A program made the position numbers and the translations under genes. A stretch of 64,000 bases of DNA from Sulfitobacter sp. DSM 110093 (GTDB taxonomy: Bacteria > Pseudomonadota > Alphaproteobacteria > Rhodobacterales > Rhodobacteraceae). Shown in pieces: positions 36,790 through 46,105 of this stretch; within the stretch, counting starts at the first letter, position 1; every line of letters starts with the position of its first letter. The notes beneath the pieces were generated by a model, which saw nothing but the letters and a program-made list of their open reading frames with translations, had not been told where the DNA came from and searched no databases. The stretch is taken from positions 803,001-867,000 of the forward strand of contig NZ_CP085167.1 of NCBI RefSeq assembly GCF_022788715.1, written 5' to 3'.

Positions 36790-38349
36790 ATGAAACGATT
36801 CCTGACGGCGACCGCCGCACTGGCGCTTACCAGTGGCATGGCGGCGGCTGAGTATAACCTCACCATTCTGCACACCAATGATTTCCACGACCGGTTTGAG
36901 CCGATCAGCAAATATGACGGCCCCTGTAGCGCCGAGGATAACGGCGAAGGGAAGTGTTTCGGCGGCGTCGCGCGGATGGTCACAGCGATTGAAGCCGCAC
37001 GCGAACGCGCGGGAGAGAACCATCTGCTGCTCGATGCAGGCGACTGGTTTCAAGGCTCACTTTTCTATACGCGATATAAGGGCGAGATGGCCGCCGAGTT
37101 TATGTCAAAGCTCGATTATGATGTGATGGCCGTCGGCAACCATGAATTCGACGACGGCCCCGAAGGGCTGGCCGATTTCGTAGCAAAGGTCGATTTTCCG
37201 GTGCTGTCGGCGAATATCGATGTCAGCGATGTTGAAGGGCTGGATGGTGAGATTGGCAAATCCACGGTGCTTGAGGTCGGCGGCGAGCGGATTGGCATCG
37301 TCTCGGTCTTGGCCGAAGACACGCCTGAAACCTCGTCGCCCGGACCTGAGGTGATCTTCTCTCCTGCTGCGGACGCTGCGCAGGCCGAAATTGACGCGCT
37401 GACGGATGATGGTGTCAACAAGATCATCCTGCTGACCCACGTCGGGCTGGCGGGTGACAAACGGCTTGCAGAAGAGTTGACCGGCGTTGACCTGATCGTT
37501 GGGGGCCACTCTCACACATTGCTTAGCAACAGTGATGACAGTGCCGAAGGCGCTTACCCAACAATGGTTGGCGATGTCCCGATTGTTCAGGCCTATGCCT
37601 ATAGTAAATATCTGGGCGAGTTGAGCGTGACCTTTGACGACGCGGGTGAGGTGACATCGATCTCAGGCGATCCGATCTTGCTGGATGCCTCTATCGAAGA
37701 AGATCAGGCAACGGTTGATCTGGTTGCCGAACGTGCTGCGCCGCTGGAAGAGTTGCGCCAAAAGGTCGTGGCTGAGACATCAGAGACCATCGAAGGAAGC
37801 CGCGATGTTTGCCGCGCACAGGAATGCGCCATGGGCAACCTCGTTTCCGACGCCATGCTTGACCGGGTGAAGGATCAGGGCATCGACGTGGCCATTTCCA
37901 ACGCGGGCGGGCTGCGTGCCTCTATCGACGCGGGCGAGGTGACAATGGGTGAAGTGCTGACCGTGCTGCCATTTCAAAACACGCTCTCGACCTTCCAAAT
38001 CAGCGGTGCCACTTTGGTTGAGGCGCTGGAAAATGGTGTAAGCCAATTGGAAGATGGCGCAGGTCGTTTCCCGCAGGTGGCGGGCATGTCCTATGCCTTT
38101 GATCCCAAGGCAGAGGTGGGCAGCCGTATCAGCGATGTCATGGTTGCGGGTGCGCCCATTGACCTTGAAAAGACATATGGCGCGGTTTCCAACAACTACG
38201 TCCGTAATGGCGGCGATGGCTATGCAATGTTCACAGATGCCGAGAATGCCTATGATTTCGGCCCCGACCTTGCCGATGTGACGGCGGAGTATCTGGCGAA
38301 GAACGGCAGCTATAAGCCTTACACCGATGGCCGCATCACGATGAAATAA
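36790..38349 (+). CDS. Secreted 5'-nucleotidase (metallophosphoesterase family)
   Basis: 519 residues with a signal peptide (MKRFLTATAALALTSGMAAA). The N-terminal metallophosphatase domain has TILHTNDFHDRF, LDAGDWFQGS, VGNHEFDDGPEG and VGGHSHT, which bind two metals. The C-terminal 5'-nucleotidase domain (about 340-519) has NAGGLRASIDAGEVT, LPFQNTLSTFQISG and NNYVRNGGDGY for nucleotide stacking. It would dephosphorylate extracellular nucleotides in the periplasm to gain phosphate and nucleosides. The ATG at 36790 follows GGGGAAC. It has its own terminator. Confidence 0.94.
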   Translation: MKRFLTATAALALTSGMAAAEYNLTILHTNDFHDRFEPISKYDGPCSAEDNGEGKCFGGVARMVTAIEAARERAGENHLLLDAGDWFQGSLFYTRYKGEMAAEFMSKLDYDVMAVGNHEFDDGPEGLADFVAKVDFPVLSANIDVSDVEGLDGEIGKSTVLEVGGERIGIVSVLAEDTPETSSPGPEVIFSPAADAAQAEIDALTDDGVNKIILLTHVGLAGDKRLAEELTGVDLIVGGHSHTLLSNSDDSAEGAYPTMVGDVPIVQAYAYSKYLGELSVTFDDAGEVTSISGDPILLDASIEEDQATVDLVAERAAPLEELRQKVVAETSETIEGSRDVCRAQECAMGNLVSDAMLDRVKDQGIDVAISNAGGLRASIDAGEVTMGEVLTVLPFQNTLSTFQISGATLVEALENGVSQLEDGAGRFPQVAGMSYAFDPKAEVGSRISDVMVAGAPIDLEKTYGAVSNNYVRNGGDGYAMFTDAENAYDFGPDLADVTAEYLAKNGSYKPYTDGRITMK

Positions 38350-38374
38350 GAATAGGTTTCGACCTGACCTGAGA

Positions 38375-38403
38375 GGGCGCGTCCGATTGCGGGCGCGCCC
38401 TTT
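38375..38403 (+). terminator. Terminator of the 5'-nucleotidase gene
   Basis: Stem GGGCGCG / CGCGCCC followed by TTTG, 25 bases after the stop codon. Confidence 0.75.
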
Positions 38404-38515
38404 GTATGTGGCGTGGTGGCGGCCTTTGGCCCATGGAGCCGTGCTGCGGCGCGGGGCGCACTTGCACCTTCGCGCCGGCAGGATACACAGGCGGCAGATA
38501 GATAGGAGATTACCA

Positions 38516-38929
38516 ATGCTCACCCCGTTCCACCTTGCCTATAACGTCCGCGACCTTGACCAAACCCGCGCCTTCTATGGCGACGTGTTGGGCTGCATCG
38601 AAGGCCGCTCTACCGAAACTTGGGTCGATTATTCCTTTTTTGGGCACCAAATTTCGATGCATCTGGGAGAGCCTTTTGCAACGCAAGCCACCGGGAAAGT
38701 CGGCGAACATATGGTGCCGATGCCGCATCTTGGCGTGATCTTGCAGATGGACGATTGGAAGGCGCTGGCCGAACGGCTGAAAGGCGCAGAGGTCGATTTC
38801 GTTATCGAGCCTTCGCTGCGTTTCGAAGGAGAGCCGGGCGAGCAGGCGACGATGTTCTTCCGCGACCCGTCGGGCAATCCGATTGAGGTCAAGGGTTTTG
38901 CGGATATGGAACGGGTTTTCGCCCAGTAA
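38516..38929 (+). CDS. VOC family protein (glyoxalase/bleomycin-resistance fold)
   Basis: 137 residues of two beta-alpha-beta-beta-beta units: FHLAYNVRDLDQTRAFYGDVLGC with a first metal His, and the C-terminal FFRDPSGNPIEVKGF with the Glu ligand. This is a dioxygenase/lyase-type small protein, and the substrate is not shown by sequence. The ATG at 38516 follows AGGAG. It is followed by a strong terminator. Confidence 0.88.
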   Translation: MLTPFHLAYNVRDLDQTRAFYGDVLGCIEGRSTETWVDYSFFGHQISMHLGEPFATQATGKVGEHMVPMPHLGVILQMDDWKALAERLKGAEVDFVIEPSLRFEGEPGEQATMFFRDPSGNPIEVKGFADMERVFAQ

Positions 38930-38948
38930 GCCTGAGCGCTAGACCCTC

Positions 38949-38983
38949 AAAGCCCCGTTATTGCTGCGGGGCTTTGGTTTTTC
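38949..38983 (+). terminator. Terminator of the VOC gene
   Basis: Perfect 9-base stem AAAGCCCCG / CGGGGCTTT with a 9-base loop, then GGTTTTT. The A-rich left arm also makes it usable on the minus strand. Confidence 0.88.
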
Positions 38984-38996
38984 TGAGGCGGTTGTC

Positions 38997-39344
38997 TTAC
39001 TGTGTAGCGGGCTCATCTAAACTGATTGCCCCTTCAAAAGCGGGCTCTTCTAAGGTCTGACCGCTGAATGTGCCGGGAGTATCGGCAGCGATGTCGAGCG
39101 TATAGCTGCCGTTCACAGGGATCGCGCCGCTGGTCCAAGCCTCTCCTTCGCCTGTGATCGTATGGCTGCCCGTGGCGTTGTTGGTAAAGATCACCTGATC
39201 GCCCGGCTGCACATGCGTGAATGACGGAAAGTAGGCACCATCGACAATCAGCACGTTGCGGGCTTCGGCCCATGCTCCTGTGGTTGCGAAAGCACTCATG
39301 GCAACGGCCAGAGCGCCCGCGCTTTTGCGGTATGAACGTAGCAT
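38997..39344 (-). CDS. Secreted cupredoxin-like protein with missing copper ligands
   Basis: 115 residues with a signal peptide (about 1-26, ending GAWA) and a plastocyanin-like beta-barrel: FPSFTHVQPGDQVIFTNNATGSHTITG, then SYTLDIAADTPGTFSGQTLEEPAFEGAISL. A copper cupredoxin would have Cys, His and Met in that last stretch; here they are absent and only the first His remains. So type-1 copper binding is unlikely. The ATG at 39342-39344 is six bases from AAAGGAG; another is three bases upstream. It ends at the VOC terminator side, convergent. Confidence 0.75.
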   Translation of the reverse strand: MLRSYRKSAGALAVAMSAFATTGAWAEARNVLIVDGAYFPSFTHVQPGDQVIFTNNATGSHTITGEGEAWTSGAIPVNGSYTLDIAADTPGTFSGQTLEEPAFEGAISLDEPATQ

Positions 39345-39434
39345 CATCTGCTCCTTTAGGTCGCCCGACGTGGGCGGATTGGCCGATTTTGTACAAAGGG
39401 ATTGCGGCATAACTTTGGCCGTATTTGGGGTGGC

Positions 39435-40334
39435 TTATTCGTTCGTCGCCGGTTCGGCTTGCTGGGCCAGCCAGCCACGAAAGGATGCGAGGGCGGCGGT
39501 TTCGTCCCGGTCTTCGGGCCAGACAAGGTAATAGTTGCCGATGCTCTGGGTGGTTTGCGATGCGGCCAAAACCAACTGCTTATCGCGCAGATAGGGGCGG
39601 GCGAAAAAGGTCGGCAGCAGCGCTACACCCAGCCCGTGGATCGCCGCCTGCGCCATGGTTGAGAACTGGTCAAACATCATGCCGCCCGGTGGCTCGTCAG
39701 TTACGCCCAGCGAGGACAGCCAGCGCGCCCAGCCGCGCGGGCGGGTTTCCAAATGGAGCAGGGGCAGGTGGCGCACATCGCGCGCATCCTCCAGCGGTTC
39801 GGCTAGCAGATCAGGCGCACAGACAGCCACGACCGTTTCCGGCAGCAGCGGCAGGTAGCGTACGCCGGGCCAATCTTCATGACCAAAATGAATGGCGGCG
39901 TCGAAACGGCTGCCCGCAAAGGCAAAGGGGTGCAGCCGGGTCGAAAGGTTCACCGTCACCTCAGGATGCGCCCGCGCGAAATCGCGCAGCCGTGGGGCGA
40001 GCCAATGCATTCCGAACGCCGGCAGGATCGCCAGATCAAGCGTGCCGCCGGTGGGATTGGTTCGGGCCGAGACCGACGCCTGTGCCAGCCGGTTCAAGAT
40101 ATCGCGGACCTGCGTTACATACTCTAACCCGGCCTGCGTGGGTGAGAGCCGTCGCCCCTGACGGATCATCAGCGACACACCCAATTGATCTTCAAGCGTC
40201 TTGATCTGACGGCTCACCGCGCTTTGGGTCAGGTTCAGTTCCTGCGCCGCTGCCGTGGCCGTGCCAAGCCGCACGACCGCCTCGAAAGACAGCAGGGCCG
40301 AGATCGATGGCAAAAAGCGGCGCGGGGCGATCAT
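39435..40334 (-). CDS. gcdR: LysR family regulator, probably of gcdH
   Basis: 299 residues from the ATG at 40332-40334 (MIAPRRFLPSISALL). Winged HTH at about 8-65 (TATAAAQELNLTQSAVSRQIKTLEDQLG), then a LysR substrate domain, of the GcvA/GcdR subgroup that begins 'RxLPS'. It is divergent from glutaryl-CoA dehydrogenase with 97 bases between starts, the standard place for its target. GcdR-type proteins induce gcdH with glutarate or glutaryl-CoA; this is inferred from the position. Confidence 0.85.
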   Translation of the reverse strand: MIAPRRFLPSISALLSFEAVVRLGTATAAAQELNLTQSAVSRQIKTLEDQLGVSLMIRQGRRLSPTQAGLEYVTQVRDILNRLAQASVSARTNPTGGTLDLAILPAFGMHWLAPRLRDFARAHPEVTVNLSTRLHPFAFAGSRFDAAIHFGHEDWPGVRYLPLLPETVVAVCAPDLLAEPLEDARDVRHLPLLHLETRPRGWARWLSSLGVTDEPPGGMMFDQFSTMAQAAIHGLGVALLPTFFARPYLRDKQLVLAASQTTQSIGNYYLVWPEDRDETAALASFRGWLAQQAEPATNE

Positions 40335-40387
40335 ATGACTTTTTCTCATGAACTCAGGACAAAGCAGCGATAGAGTTCGCGTCGCCA

Positions 40388-40408
40388 ATTTGCAATACTG
40401 CCGCAAAT
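40388..40408. promoter_or_regulatory. Candidate LysR operator upstream of gcdH
   Basis: Perfect arms ATTTGC and GCAAAT with a 9-base spacer, centred between the divergent LysR and gcdH starts and 24 bases before the gcdH ATG. Size and symmetry fit a LysR box. Confidence 0.5.
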
Positions 40409-40431
40409 CACATCACCCGAAAGGATGCCTC

Positions 40432-41655
40432 ATGACTGCCGAAGCCCCCAAGCTGCGCGCCAAAGACAAACCCGACCTTGGTACATTCGACTGGACGGAC
40501 CCGTTCCGTCTCGACAGCCAGTTGACCGAAGACGAGCGCATGATCCGCGATTCTGCGCACGCCTATGCGCAGGAAAAACTACAGCCCCGCGTGATCGACG
40601 CTTTCGCCAATGAAGAAACCGACGCAGGCATCTTCCGTGAAATGGGCGACATGGGCCTTCTGGGTGTCACAATCCCCGAGGAATACGGCGGCTTGGGCGG
40701 CAACTATGTCTCCTACGGTCTGGTTGCGCGTGAAGTGGAGCGGGTCGACAGCGGCTACCGTTCGATGATGTCGGTACAGGCGAGCCTCGTCATGTACCCG
40801 ATCTATGCCTACGGCTCCGAAGAACAGCGTCAGAAGTACCTGCCGAAGCTCTGCTCTGGCGAATGGATCGGCTGCTTTGGTCTGACCGAGCCTGACGCGG
40901 GTTCTGACCCTGCCGGCATGAAAACCCGCGCCGTGAAGACCGAGAACGGCTACAGGCTGACCGGCTCCAAGATGTGGATTTCGAACTCCCCCATCGCCGA
41001 TGTTTTCGTAGTCTGGGCCAAGTCCGAAGAACACGACAACAAAATCCGTGGCTTCGTTCTGGAAAAAGGCATGAAGGGTCTGAGCGCGCCGAAGATCGGC
41101 AACAAGCTGTCCCTGCGGGCCTCCATCACCGGTGAGATCGTCATGGACGGTGTTGAAGTCGGCGAAGACGCGCTGCTGCCGAATGTGCAGGGTCTGAAAG
41201 GGCCGTTCGGCTGTTTGAACCGCGCCCGCTACGGCATCTCTTGGGGTGCGATGGGCGCTGCTGAATTCTGCTGGCATGCGTCGCGCCAGTACGGTCTGGA
41301 CCGCAAGCAGTTCAACAAGCCGCTGGCGCAGACACAACTGTTCCAGAAGAAGCTGGCCGATATGATGACCGAAATCTCGCTGGGCCTTCAGGGGTCGTTG
41401 CAGGTGGGTCGTTTGATGGATGCCGCCAATGCCGCGCCTGAGATGATTTCGATCGTCAAACGCAACAACTGTGGCAAGGCGCTCGATGTGGCGCGTATGT
41501 CGCGGGACATGCATGGCGGCAACGGTATCTCGGGCGAGTTCCAAGTGATCCGTCACATGATGAACCTTGAGACGGTGAACACCTATGAAGGCACGCATGA
41601 CGTTCACGCGCTGATCCTGGGCCGTGCCCAGACCTGCCTGCAGGCGTTCTTTTAA
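40432..41655 (+). CDS. gcdH: Glutaryl-CoA dehydrogenase
   Basis: A 407-residue flavoprotein that oxidises and decarboxylates glutaryl-CoA to crotonyl-CoA in lysine, hydroxylysine and tryptophan breakdown; electrons go to [18 protein letters not shown] and [13 protein letters not shown] form the flavin site; the catalytic glutamate is E386 in [17 protein letters not shown], the end motif of this enzyme. The ATG at 40432 follows GAAAGGATG. The fused E1 gene is 68 bases downstream. Confidence 0.95.
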   Translation: MTAEAPKLRAKDKPDLGTFDWTDPFRLDSQLTEDERMIRDSAHAYAQEKLQPRVIDAFANEETDAGIFREMGDMGLLGVTIPEEYGGLGGNYVSYGLVAREVERVDSGYRSMMSVQASLVMYPIYAYGSEEQRQKYLPKLCSGEWIGCFGLTEPDAGSDPAGMKTRAVKTENGYRLTGSKMWISNSPIADVFVVWAKSEEHDNKIRGFVLEKGMKGLSAPKIGNKLSLRASITGEIVMDGVEVGEDALLPNVQGLKGPFGCLNRARYGISWGAMGAAEFCWHASRQYGLDRKQFNKPLAQTQLFQKKLADMMTEISLGLQGSLQVGRLMDAANAAPEMISIVKRNNCGKALDVARMSRDMHGGNGISGEFQVIRHMMNLETVNTYEGTHDVHALILGRAQTCLQAFF

Positions 41656-41723
41656 GAAACGGTTTGGGGGGATCACCTCCCCCCATCTCGCCTCAGCAAA
41701 AACTCTAAATACCAAGAGGCCCC

Positions 41724-43898
41724 ATGGACCGCGTTGCCATCGTTCATGAGAACTTCCTCCGTCGCGTCGCGGCGGGGGATTTTCCCGTTTCCACCTCAGA
41801 CAAAAAGGCGCTTGATCGTGCCGCGTTAGAGCAGCTCTACCGCGCGCAGGTGCTGAGCCGCGCGCTCGACCTGCAAAGCCGCGTGATGCAGAAAGAAGGG
41901 CAGGGGTTCTATACCATCGGCTCGTCTGGGCACGAGGGCATGGCGGCAGTAGCAGCGGCGCTGCGGGTCGATGACATCGCCTTCCTGCACTACCGTGATG
42001 CGGCGTTCCAGATCGCCCGCGCCGATCAGGCCGAGGGGCAGGACATGCTGCGCGATATGCTCCTGAGTTTCGCCTGTTCTGCTGACGATCCGATCAGCGG
42101 CGGACGGCACAAAGTGCTGGGCTCGCGCCCGCTGATGATCCCGCCGCAGACCTCGACCATCGCCAGCCACTTGCCCAAGGCGGTGGGCGCGGCGCATTCC
42201 ATCGGCATGGCGCGGCGCAACCGGCCTGAGCATGCAATATTGCCACGCGATGCGATTTCGATGTGCAGCTTTGGCGATGCCTCGGCCAACCACTCCACCG
42301 CGCAGGGCGCGATCAATGCGGCGTGCTGGACCGCCGTTCAGGGCGTGCCGCTGCCCCTGCTTTTCGTCTGTGAGGACAATGGCATCGGTATCTCAACCAA
42401 GACCCCGACGGGCTGGATCAAAGCCTCCATGTCTGCCCGACCGGGCTTGAAGTATTTCGAGGGCGATGGGCTGGACCTTCATGCCGCTTATGCAACGGCG
42501 AAAGAGGCGGCGGATTATGTTCGGGTCCACCGTAAGCCCGCCTTCCTGCATCTGCGCACCGTGCGGCTCTACGGTCATGCGGGGGCGGATGTGGCGACTT
42601 CATATCTGCCACGTGCAGAGGTCGAGGCGGATGAGGCGAATGATCCGCTACTGCATTCTGCGCGGCTGGTGGTTGAGGCTGGGATGACCACCCAGGAAGC
42701 GCTGGCGATTTACCGTGAAACCCAAGATGCCGTGGCGAAAGCGGCGGCAGAGGTGATCAAACGCCCGCGCCTGAAATCGGCATCCGATGTGATGGCGAGC
42801 CTCGTGCCGCCTAAGCGCAATTGCGCGGCCAGTAACGGGCCAAGTGCCGAGGTCCGTGCCGAAACCTTGGGCAGCGATATGGCGCAGATGGACAATCCGC
42901 AGCCGATGTCGCGGCTGATCAACTGGACGCTGCACGACCTGATGCTCTCGCATCCCGAGACCATGCTGATGGGCGAGGATGTGGGCCGCAAAGGCGGTGT
43001 TTACGGCGTGACACAGAAGTTGCAGGGCCGGTTTGGGCCGGGGCGGGTGATCGACACGCTTTTGGATGAGCAGAGCATTCTGGGTCTCGCCATCGGCATG
43101 GCGCACAACGGTTTCGTGCCGATGCCTGAGATCCAGTTTCTCGCCTATCTGCACAACGCCGAAGACCAGTTGCGCGGCGAGGCGGCGACGCTGCCGTTCT
43201 TCTCGGACGGGCAATGGAGCAATCCGATGGTGCTGCGGATTGCCGGGCTGGGCTATCAGAAAGGCTTTGGCGGGCATTTCCACAACGACAACTCACTGGC
43301 CGTGCTGCGCGACATTCCGGGGATCATCATTGCTTGCCCCTCGGCGGGGGATGATGCGGCGATGATGCTGCGCGAAGCGCACCGTTTGGCGCGGGAAGAG
43401 CAGCGAGTGGTGGTCTTTGTTGAGCCGATTGCGCTTTATCCGATGCGCGATTTGTTAGAGGCCGGGGATGGCGGCTGGATGCGGACCTATCCGGCACCTG
43501 ATCGGCGGATTGGTCTGGGCGAGGTTGGTGTCACTGGAGAGGGCACGGATCTGGCAATCGTGAGCTATGGTAACGGGCATTACCTGAGCCAGCAGGCGGC
43601 GCATGATCTGGCAAAGCAGGGTGTCGCGGTGCGGGTGATCGACCTGCGTTGGTTGGCCCCACTGCCGGAAGAGGCGCTGTTGGCAGCAATCGGGGATCGG
43701 CCTGTGCTGATCGTTGATGAATGCCGCCGCACCGGCGGGCAGGCCGAAGCGTTGATGGCGCTGATGGCAGAGCGCGGTGTTGAGCGTTTTGCGCGGCTGA
43801 CGGCGGAGGATAGTTTTATCGCAACGGGTCCGGCCTATGCGGCGACCCTGCCCTCGCGGGAGGGGATCGTGGCGGCGGCGCGGGAGTTGTTGGGCTAG
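41724..43898 (+). CDS. 2-oxoacid dehydrogenase E1, fused alpha and beta subunits
   Basis: 724 residues: E1-alpha part (about 30-360) with the thiamine-diphosphate motif CSFGDASANHS...ENG-type end (CEDNGIGIST), linker, then E1-beta part (about 390-724) with EDVGRKGGVYG, PEIQFLAYLHNAEDQ and DLRWLAPLPEEA. In two-gene enzymes these are separate. It decarboxylates a branched or similar 2-oxoacid and hands the acyl group to an E2. No E2 or E3 gene is adjacent. Position after gcdH hints at lysine breakdown; substrate unproven. Confidence 0.87.
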   Translation: MDRVAIVHENFLRRVAAGDFPVSTSDKKALDRAALEQLYRAQVLSRALDLQSRVMQKEGQGFYTIGSSGHEGMAAVAAALRVDDIAFLHYRDAAFQIARADQAEGQDMLRDMLLSFACSADDPISGGRHKVLGSRPLMIPPQTSTIASHLPKAVGAAHSIGMARRNRPEHAILPRDAISMCSFGDASANHSTAQGAINAACWTAVQGVPLPLLFVCEDNGIGISTKTPTGWIKASMSARPGLKYFEGDGLDLHAAYATAKEAADYVRVHRKPAFLHLRTVRLYGHAGADVATSYLPRAEVEADEANDPLLHSARLVVEAGMTTQEALAIYRETQDAVAKAAAEVIKRPRLKSASDVMASLVPPKRNCAASNGPSAEVRAETLGSDMAQMDNPQPMSRLINWTLHDLMLSHPETMLMGEDVGRKGGVYGVTQKLQGRFGPGRVIDTLLDEQSILGLAIGMAHNGFVPMPEIQFLAYLHNAEDQLRGEAATLPFFSDGQWSNPMVLRIAGLGYQKGFGGHFHNDNSLAVLRDIPGIIIACPSAGDDAAMMLREAHRLAREEQRVVVFVEPIALYPMRDLLEAGDGGWMRTYPAPDRRIGLGEVGVTGEGTDLAIVSYGNGHYLSQQAAHDLAKQGVAVRVIDLRWLAPLPEEALLAAIGDRPVLIVDECRRTGGQAEALMALMAERGVERFARLTAEDSFIATGPAYAATLPSREGIVAAARELLG

Positions 43899-43909
43899 GG
43901 CGTAGGAGC

Positions 43910-43942
43910 CACCCGGCCCGGATTCAAGCGGCAGGCGCCGAC
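43910..43942. repeat. Dispersed intergenic repeat, copy B (inverted, diverged)
   Basis: The reverse complement here reads like copies A and C over about 30 bases (CGGCGCCTGC-GCTTGA-TCCGGGCC), with three differences. The GGCGATGGCCC part of the family lies in the hairpin next to it. It begins just after the E1 stop. Confidence 0.7.
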
Positions 43943-43944
43943 CC

Positions 43945-43994
43945 GCAGGCAGGGCGATGGCCCTCGGTTTTCCGTGGGCCATCGCCCTGCCTGC
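43945..43994. terminator. 19-base perfect-stem hairpin between convergent genes
   Basis: Arms 43945-43963 and 43976-43994 are exact inverse complements (GCAGGCAGGGCGATGGCCC) around a 12-base loop. It lies between the E1 gene and the convergent enolase-family gene and contains a piece of the dispersed repeat. There is no T run, so it is a transcript barrier or a repeat-derived palindrome. Confidence 0.65.
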
Positions 43995-45227
43995 CTAGTG
44001 GCTATCCGCTGGCGCGCCGCCTTGGAAATTATTCCCGTTCACATAATCGCAAGGCTCTTCGCGCATCTCCAGATGCAGCCCATCGCCGGTATAGGGATGC
44101 GCGCGGGCAAGGCCTTCGTCCACTTCGATCCCCAGACCGGGCGCGTCAGAGGCGGTGATGAACCCATCCTCCACCCGGATCGCCCCTTTGATCAGCTGGT
44201 CATGAAACGGCGTTTCGATACATTCGCACATCAGGATATTCGGTATCGCCGTGGCAAGCTGCACATTCGCCGCCCATTCCACCGGCCCGGCATAGAGATG
44301 CGGCGCCACCTGCGCGTTATAGACCTCGGCCATGGTGGCGATCTTTTTGGCTTCTGCAATGCCACCCACGCGGCCAAGCGCCGGTTGCAAAATCTCTGCC
44401 GCACCGGCGCGCAACAGGGGCGCAAACTCGGCCTTTGTCGTCAGCCGCTCGCCCGTGGCCACGGGAATGCGCACGCCGCGCGCGACCTTGGCCATCTGCT
44501 CGGGCGCGTCTGGTGGGATCGGCTCTTCGTACCACAGCGGGCTATAGGGCTCTAACGCCTGCCCCAGCCGGATCGCGCCTGCGGTGGTGAACTGCCCATG
44601 GGTGCCAAAGAGCAGATCGGCGCGGTCGCCAACGGCCTCGCGGATGGCTTTGCAAAAGGCCACGGAGGTGCTGATATCCGACATCGCAGGCATATGCCCG
44701 CCGCGCAGCGTATAGGGGCCGGCAGGGTCGAATTTCACCGCGGTATAGCCCCGCGCCACGCAGTCCGCCGCCGATTCCGCCGCCATCTCGGGCGAGGTCC
44801 AGAAATCGGCCATGCTGTGATGCGGCAGTGGGTAAAGGTAGGTATAGCCGCGCACCCGGTCATTGGTGCGCCCGCCGATCAACGCATGCACCGGACGGTC
44901 GCGGTCTTTGCCTAGAATGTCCCAACAGGCGATCTCTAGCCCCGAAAACGCGCCCATGACGGTCAAATCTGGCCGCTGGGTAAAGCCCGCGGAATAGGCG
45001 CGGCGGAACATCAACTCGATATTCTCAGGATTTTCGCCCTGCATATGGCGGGCAAAAACGTCTTCGATCACCACGCGCATTGCATCGGGCCCGACGCTGG
45101 CGGCATAGCATTCGCCCCAGCCGGTCACGCCCGTATCGGTCGTCACCTTGATCAATATCCAATAGCGCCCGCCCCAGCCGGGGGCGGGCGGGGCCGTCAC
45201 GATGATGTCGAGGTCTTGTAGCTTCAT
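43995..45227 (-). CDS. Enolase-superfamily sugar-acid dehydratase/cycloisomerase
   Basis: 410 residues of the mandelate racemase/muconate lactonizing group: capping domain at 1-125, then a TIM barrel with AVKFDPAGP (catalytic Lys), DLLFGTHGQFT, WYEEPIPPD, ATGERLTTKAEF and APHLYAGP for metal and base. It would dehydrate an aldonic/aldaric acid or isomerise an aldarolactone. It lies last in the sugar-acid operon, 23 bases after the uronate-dehydrogenase-like gene, which favours a galactaro/glucaro-lactone or aldarate substrate. The ATG at 45225-45227 is chosen. Confidence 0.85.
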   Translation of the reverse strand: MKLQDLDIIVTAPPAPGWGGRYWILIKVTTDTGVTGWGECYAASVGPDAMRVVIEDVFARHMQGENPENIELMFRRAYSAGFTQRPDLTVMGAFSGLEIACWDILGKDRDRPVHALIGGRTNDRVRGYTYLYPLPHHSMADFWTSPEMAAESAADCVARGYTAVKFDPAGPYTLRGGHMPAMSDISTSVAFCKAIREAVGDRADLLFGTHGQFTTAGAIRLGQALEPYSPLWYEEPIPPDAPEQMAKVARGVRIPVATGERLTTKAEFAPLLRAGAAEILQPALGRVGGIAEAKKIATMAEVYNAQVAPHLYAGPVEWAANVQLATAIPNILMCECIETPFHDQLIKGAIRVEDGFITASDAPGLGIEVDEGLARAHPYTGDGLHLEMREEPCDYVNGNNFQGGAPADSH

Positions 45228-45250
45228 GACGGTCTCTCCTGCGCGCTTGA

Positions 45251-46093
45251 TCAGGTCTCTTTTTTGTCGTCGACGATGGTCATCTGTGCAATGCCGCTTT
45301 CGCCCAGATCGACCTTGGCGAAGGGGCCGCCGTGGCACATCTGACCGGGGTCGGTGATGTCGACAGGGCCTTCTTCGGCCAGCACTTTTTCGGCGAATTG
45401 CTCGGCGTTGTCCTTGGGACGGTAACCGAGGAAGGCAGCCTTGGCATTGTCCACCGGGGCGCGGTCGTTGTTCGACACGCCGTAGATGACCGAGAAACCG
45501 ACCGATGGGGTGTCCACCGCGCGGGTCACAAGCTGGATCAGGTCGTCATAGCTCAGCCACGAGCCAAGCGCACGGGAGTTGTTGACCTGCGCGGCGCTGA
45601 GGATGCGCAGATGCACGGATTCAAGCTGGCGTTTGTCCCAATACATGGAGCCGAGGTCTTCGGTGAAGCATTTGGCGAGGCCGTAGAACGTGTCAGGCTT
45701 GTGGGGGGCGTCAATGCCGATGAAATCGGATTTCTTGTGCATCCCCACGGCGTGGATCGAGGAGGCATAGACGACGCGGCGTGCGCCTGCCTGATAGGCA
45801 GCTTCCCACACGTTGTAAGAGCCGACGAAGTTCGGGCCGAGCAGCTCCATAAAGGGTTTTTCGTCCACGATGGCACCGAAATGCACCACCATATCGGCCC
45901 CTTCCATCAGGGCCGCGACCTGATCGTATTCTGCCAGATCGGCCTTCTGATAACGCTCGCCTTCATAAAGCTTGCCGATGTCCTCGGCGATGTCAGAGCT
46001 GACCAATTCTTCGCACATCGCGGCCAGCGGCTCACGCAGGTAAGAGCCAAGCCGACCGGCGGCACCTGTCAGGACCAGTTTCTTAAATTTCAT
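45251..46093 (-). CDS. udh: Uronate dehydrogenase (SDR epimerase family)
   Basis: 280 residues, extended SDR: N-terminal LVLTGAAGRLGSYLRE nucleotide site, DLAEYDQVAALMEGADMVVHFGAIV, catalytic Y-x3-K as YGLAKCFTEDLG, and a C-terminal domain as in bacterial uronate dehydrogenases. It would oxidise D-galacturonate or D-glucuronate to the aldarolactone with NAD. Operon position with an enolase-superfamily enzyme and a HpcH/HpaI aldolase supports this role. Other NAD-epimerase functions cannot be excluded. Confidence 0.8.
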   Translation of the reverse strand: MKFKKLVLTGAAGRLGSYLREPLAAMCEELVSSDIAEDIGKLYEGERYQKADLAEYDQVAALMEGADMVVHFGAIVDEKPFMELLGPNFVGSYNVWEAAYQAGARRVVYASSIHAVGMHKKSDFIGIDAPHKPDTFYGLAKCFTEDLGSMYWDKRQLESVHLRILSAAQVNNSRALGSWLSYDDLIQLVTRAVDTPSVGFSVIYGVSNNDRAPVDNAKAAFLGYRPKDNAEQFAEKVLAEEGPVDITDPGQMCHGGPFAKVDLGESGIAQMTIVDDKKET

Positions 46094-46105
46094 AACATCT
46101 TCCTT

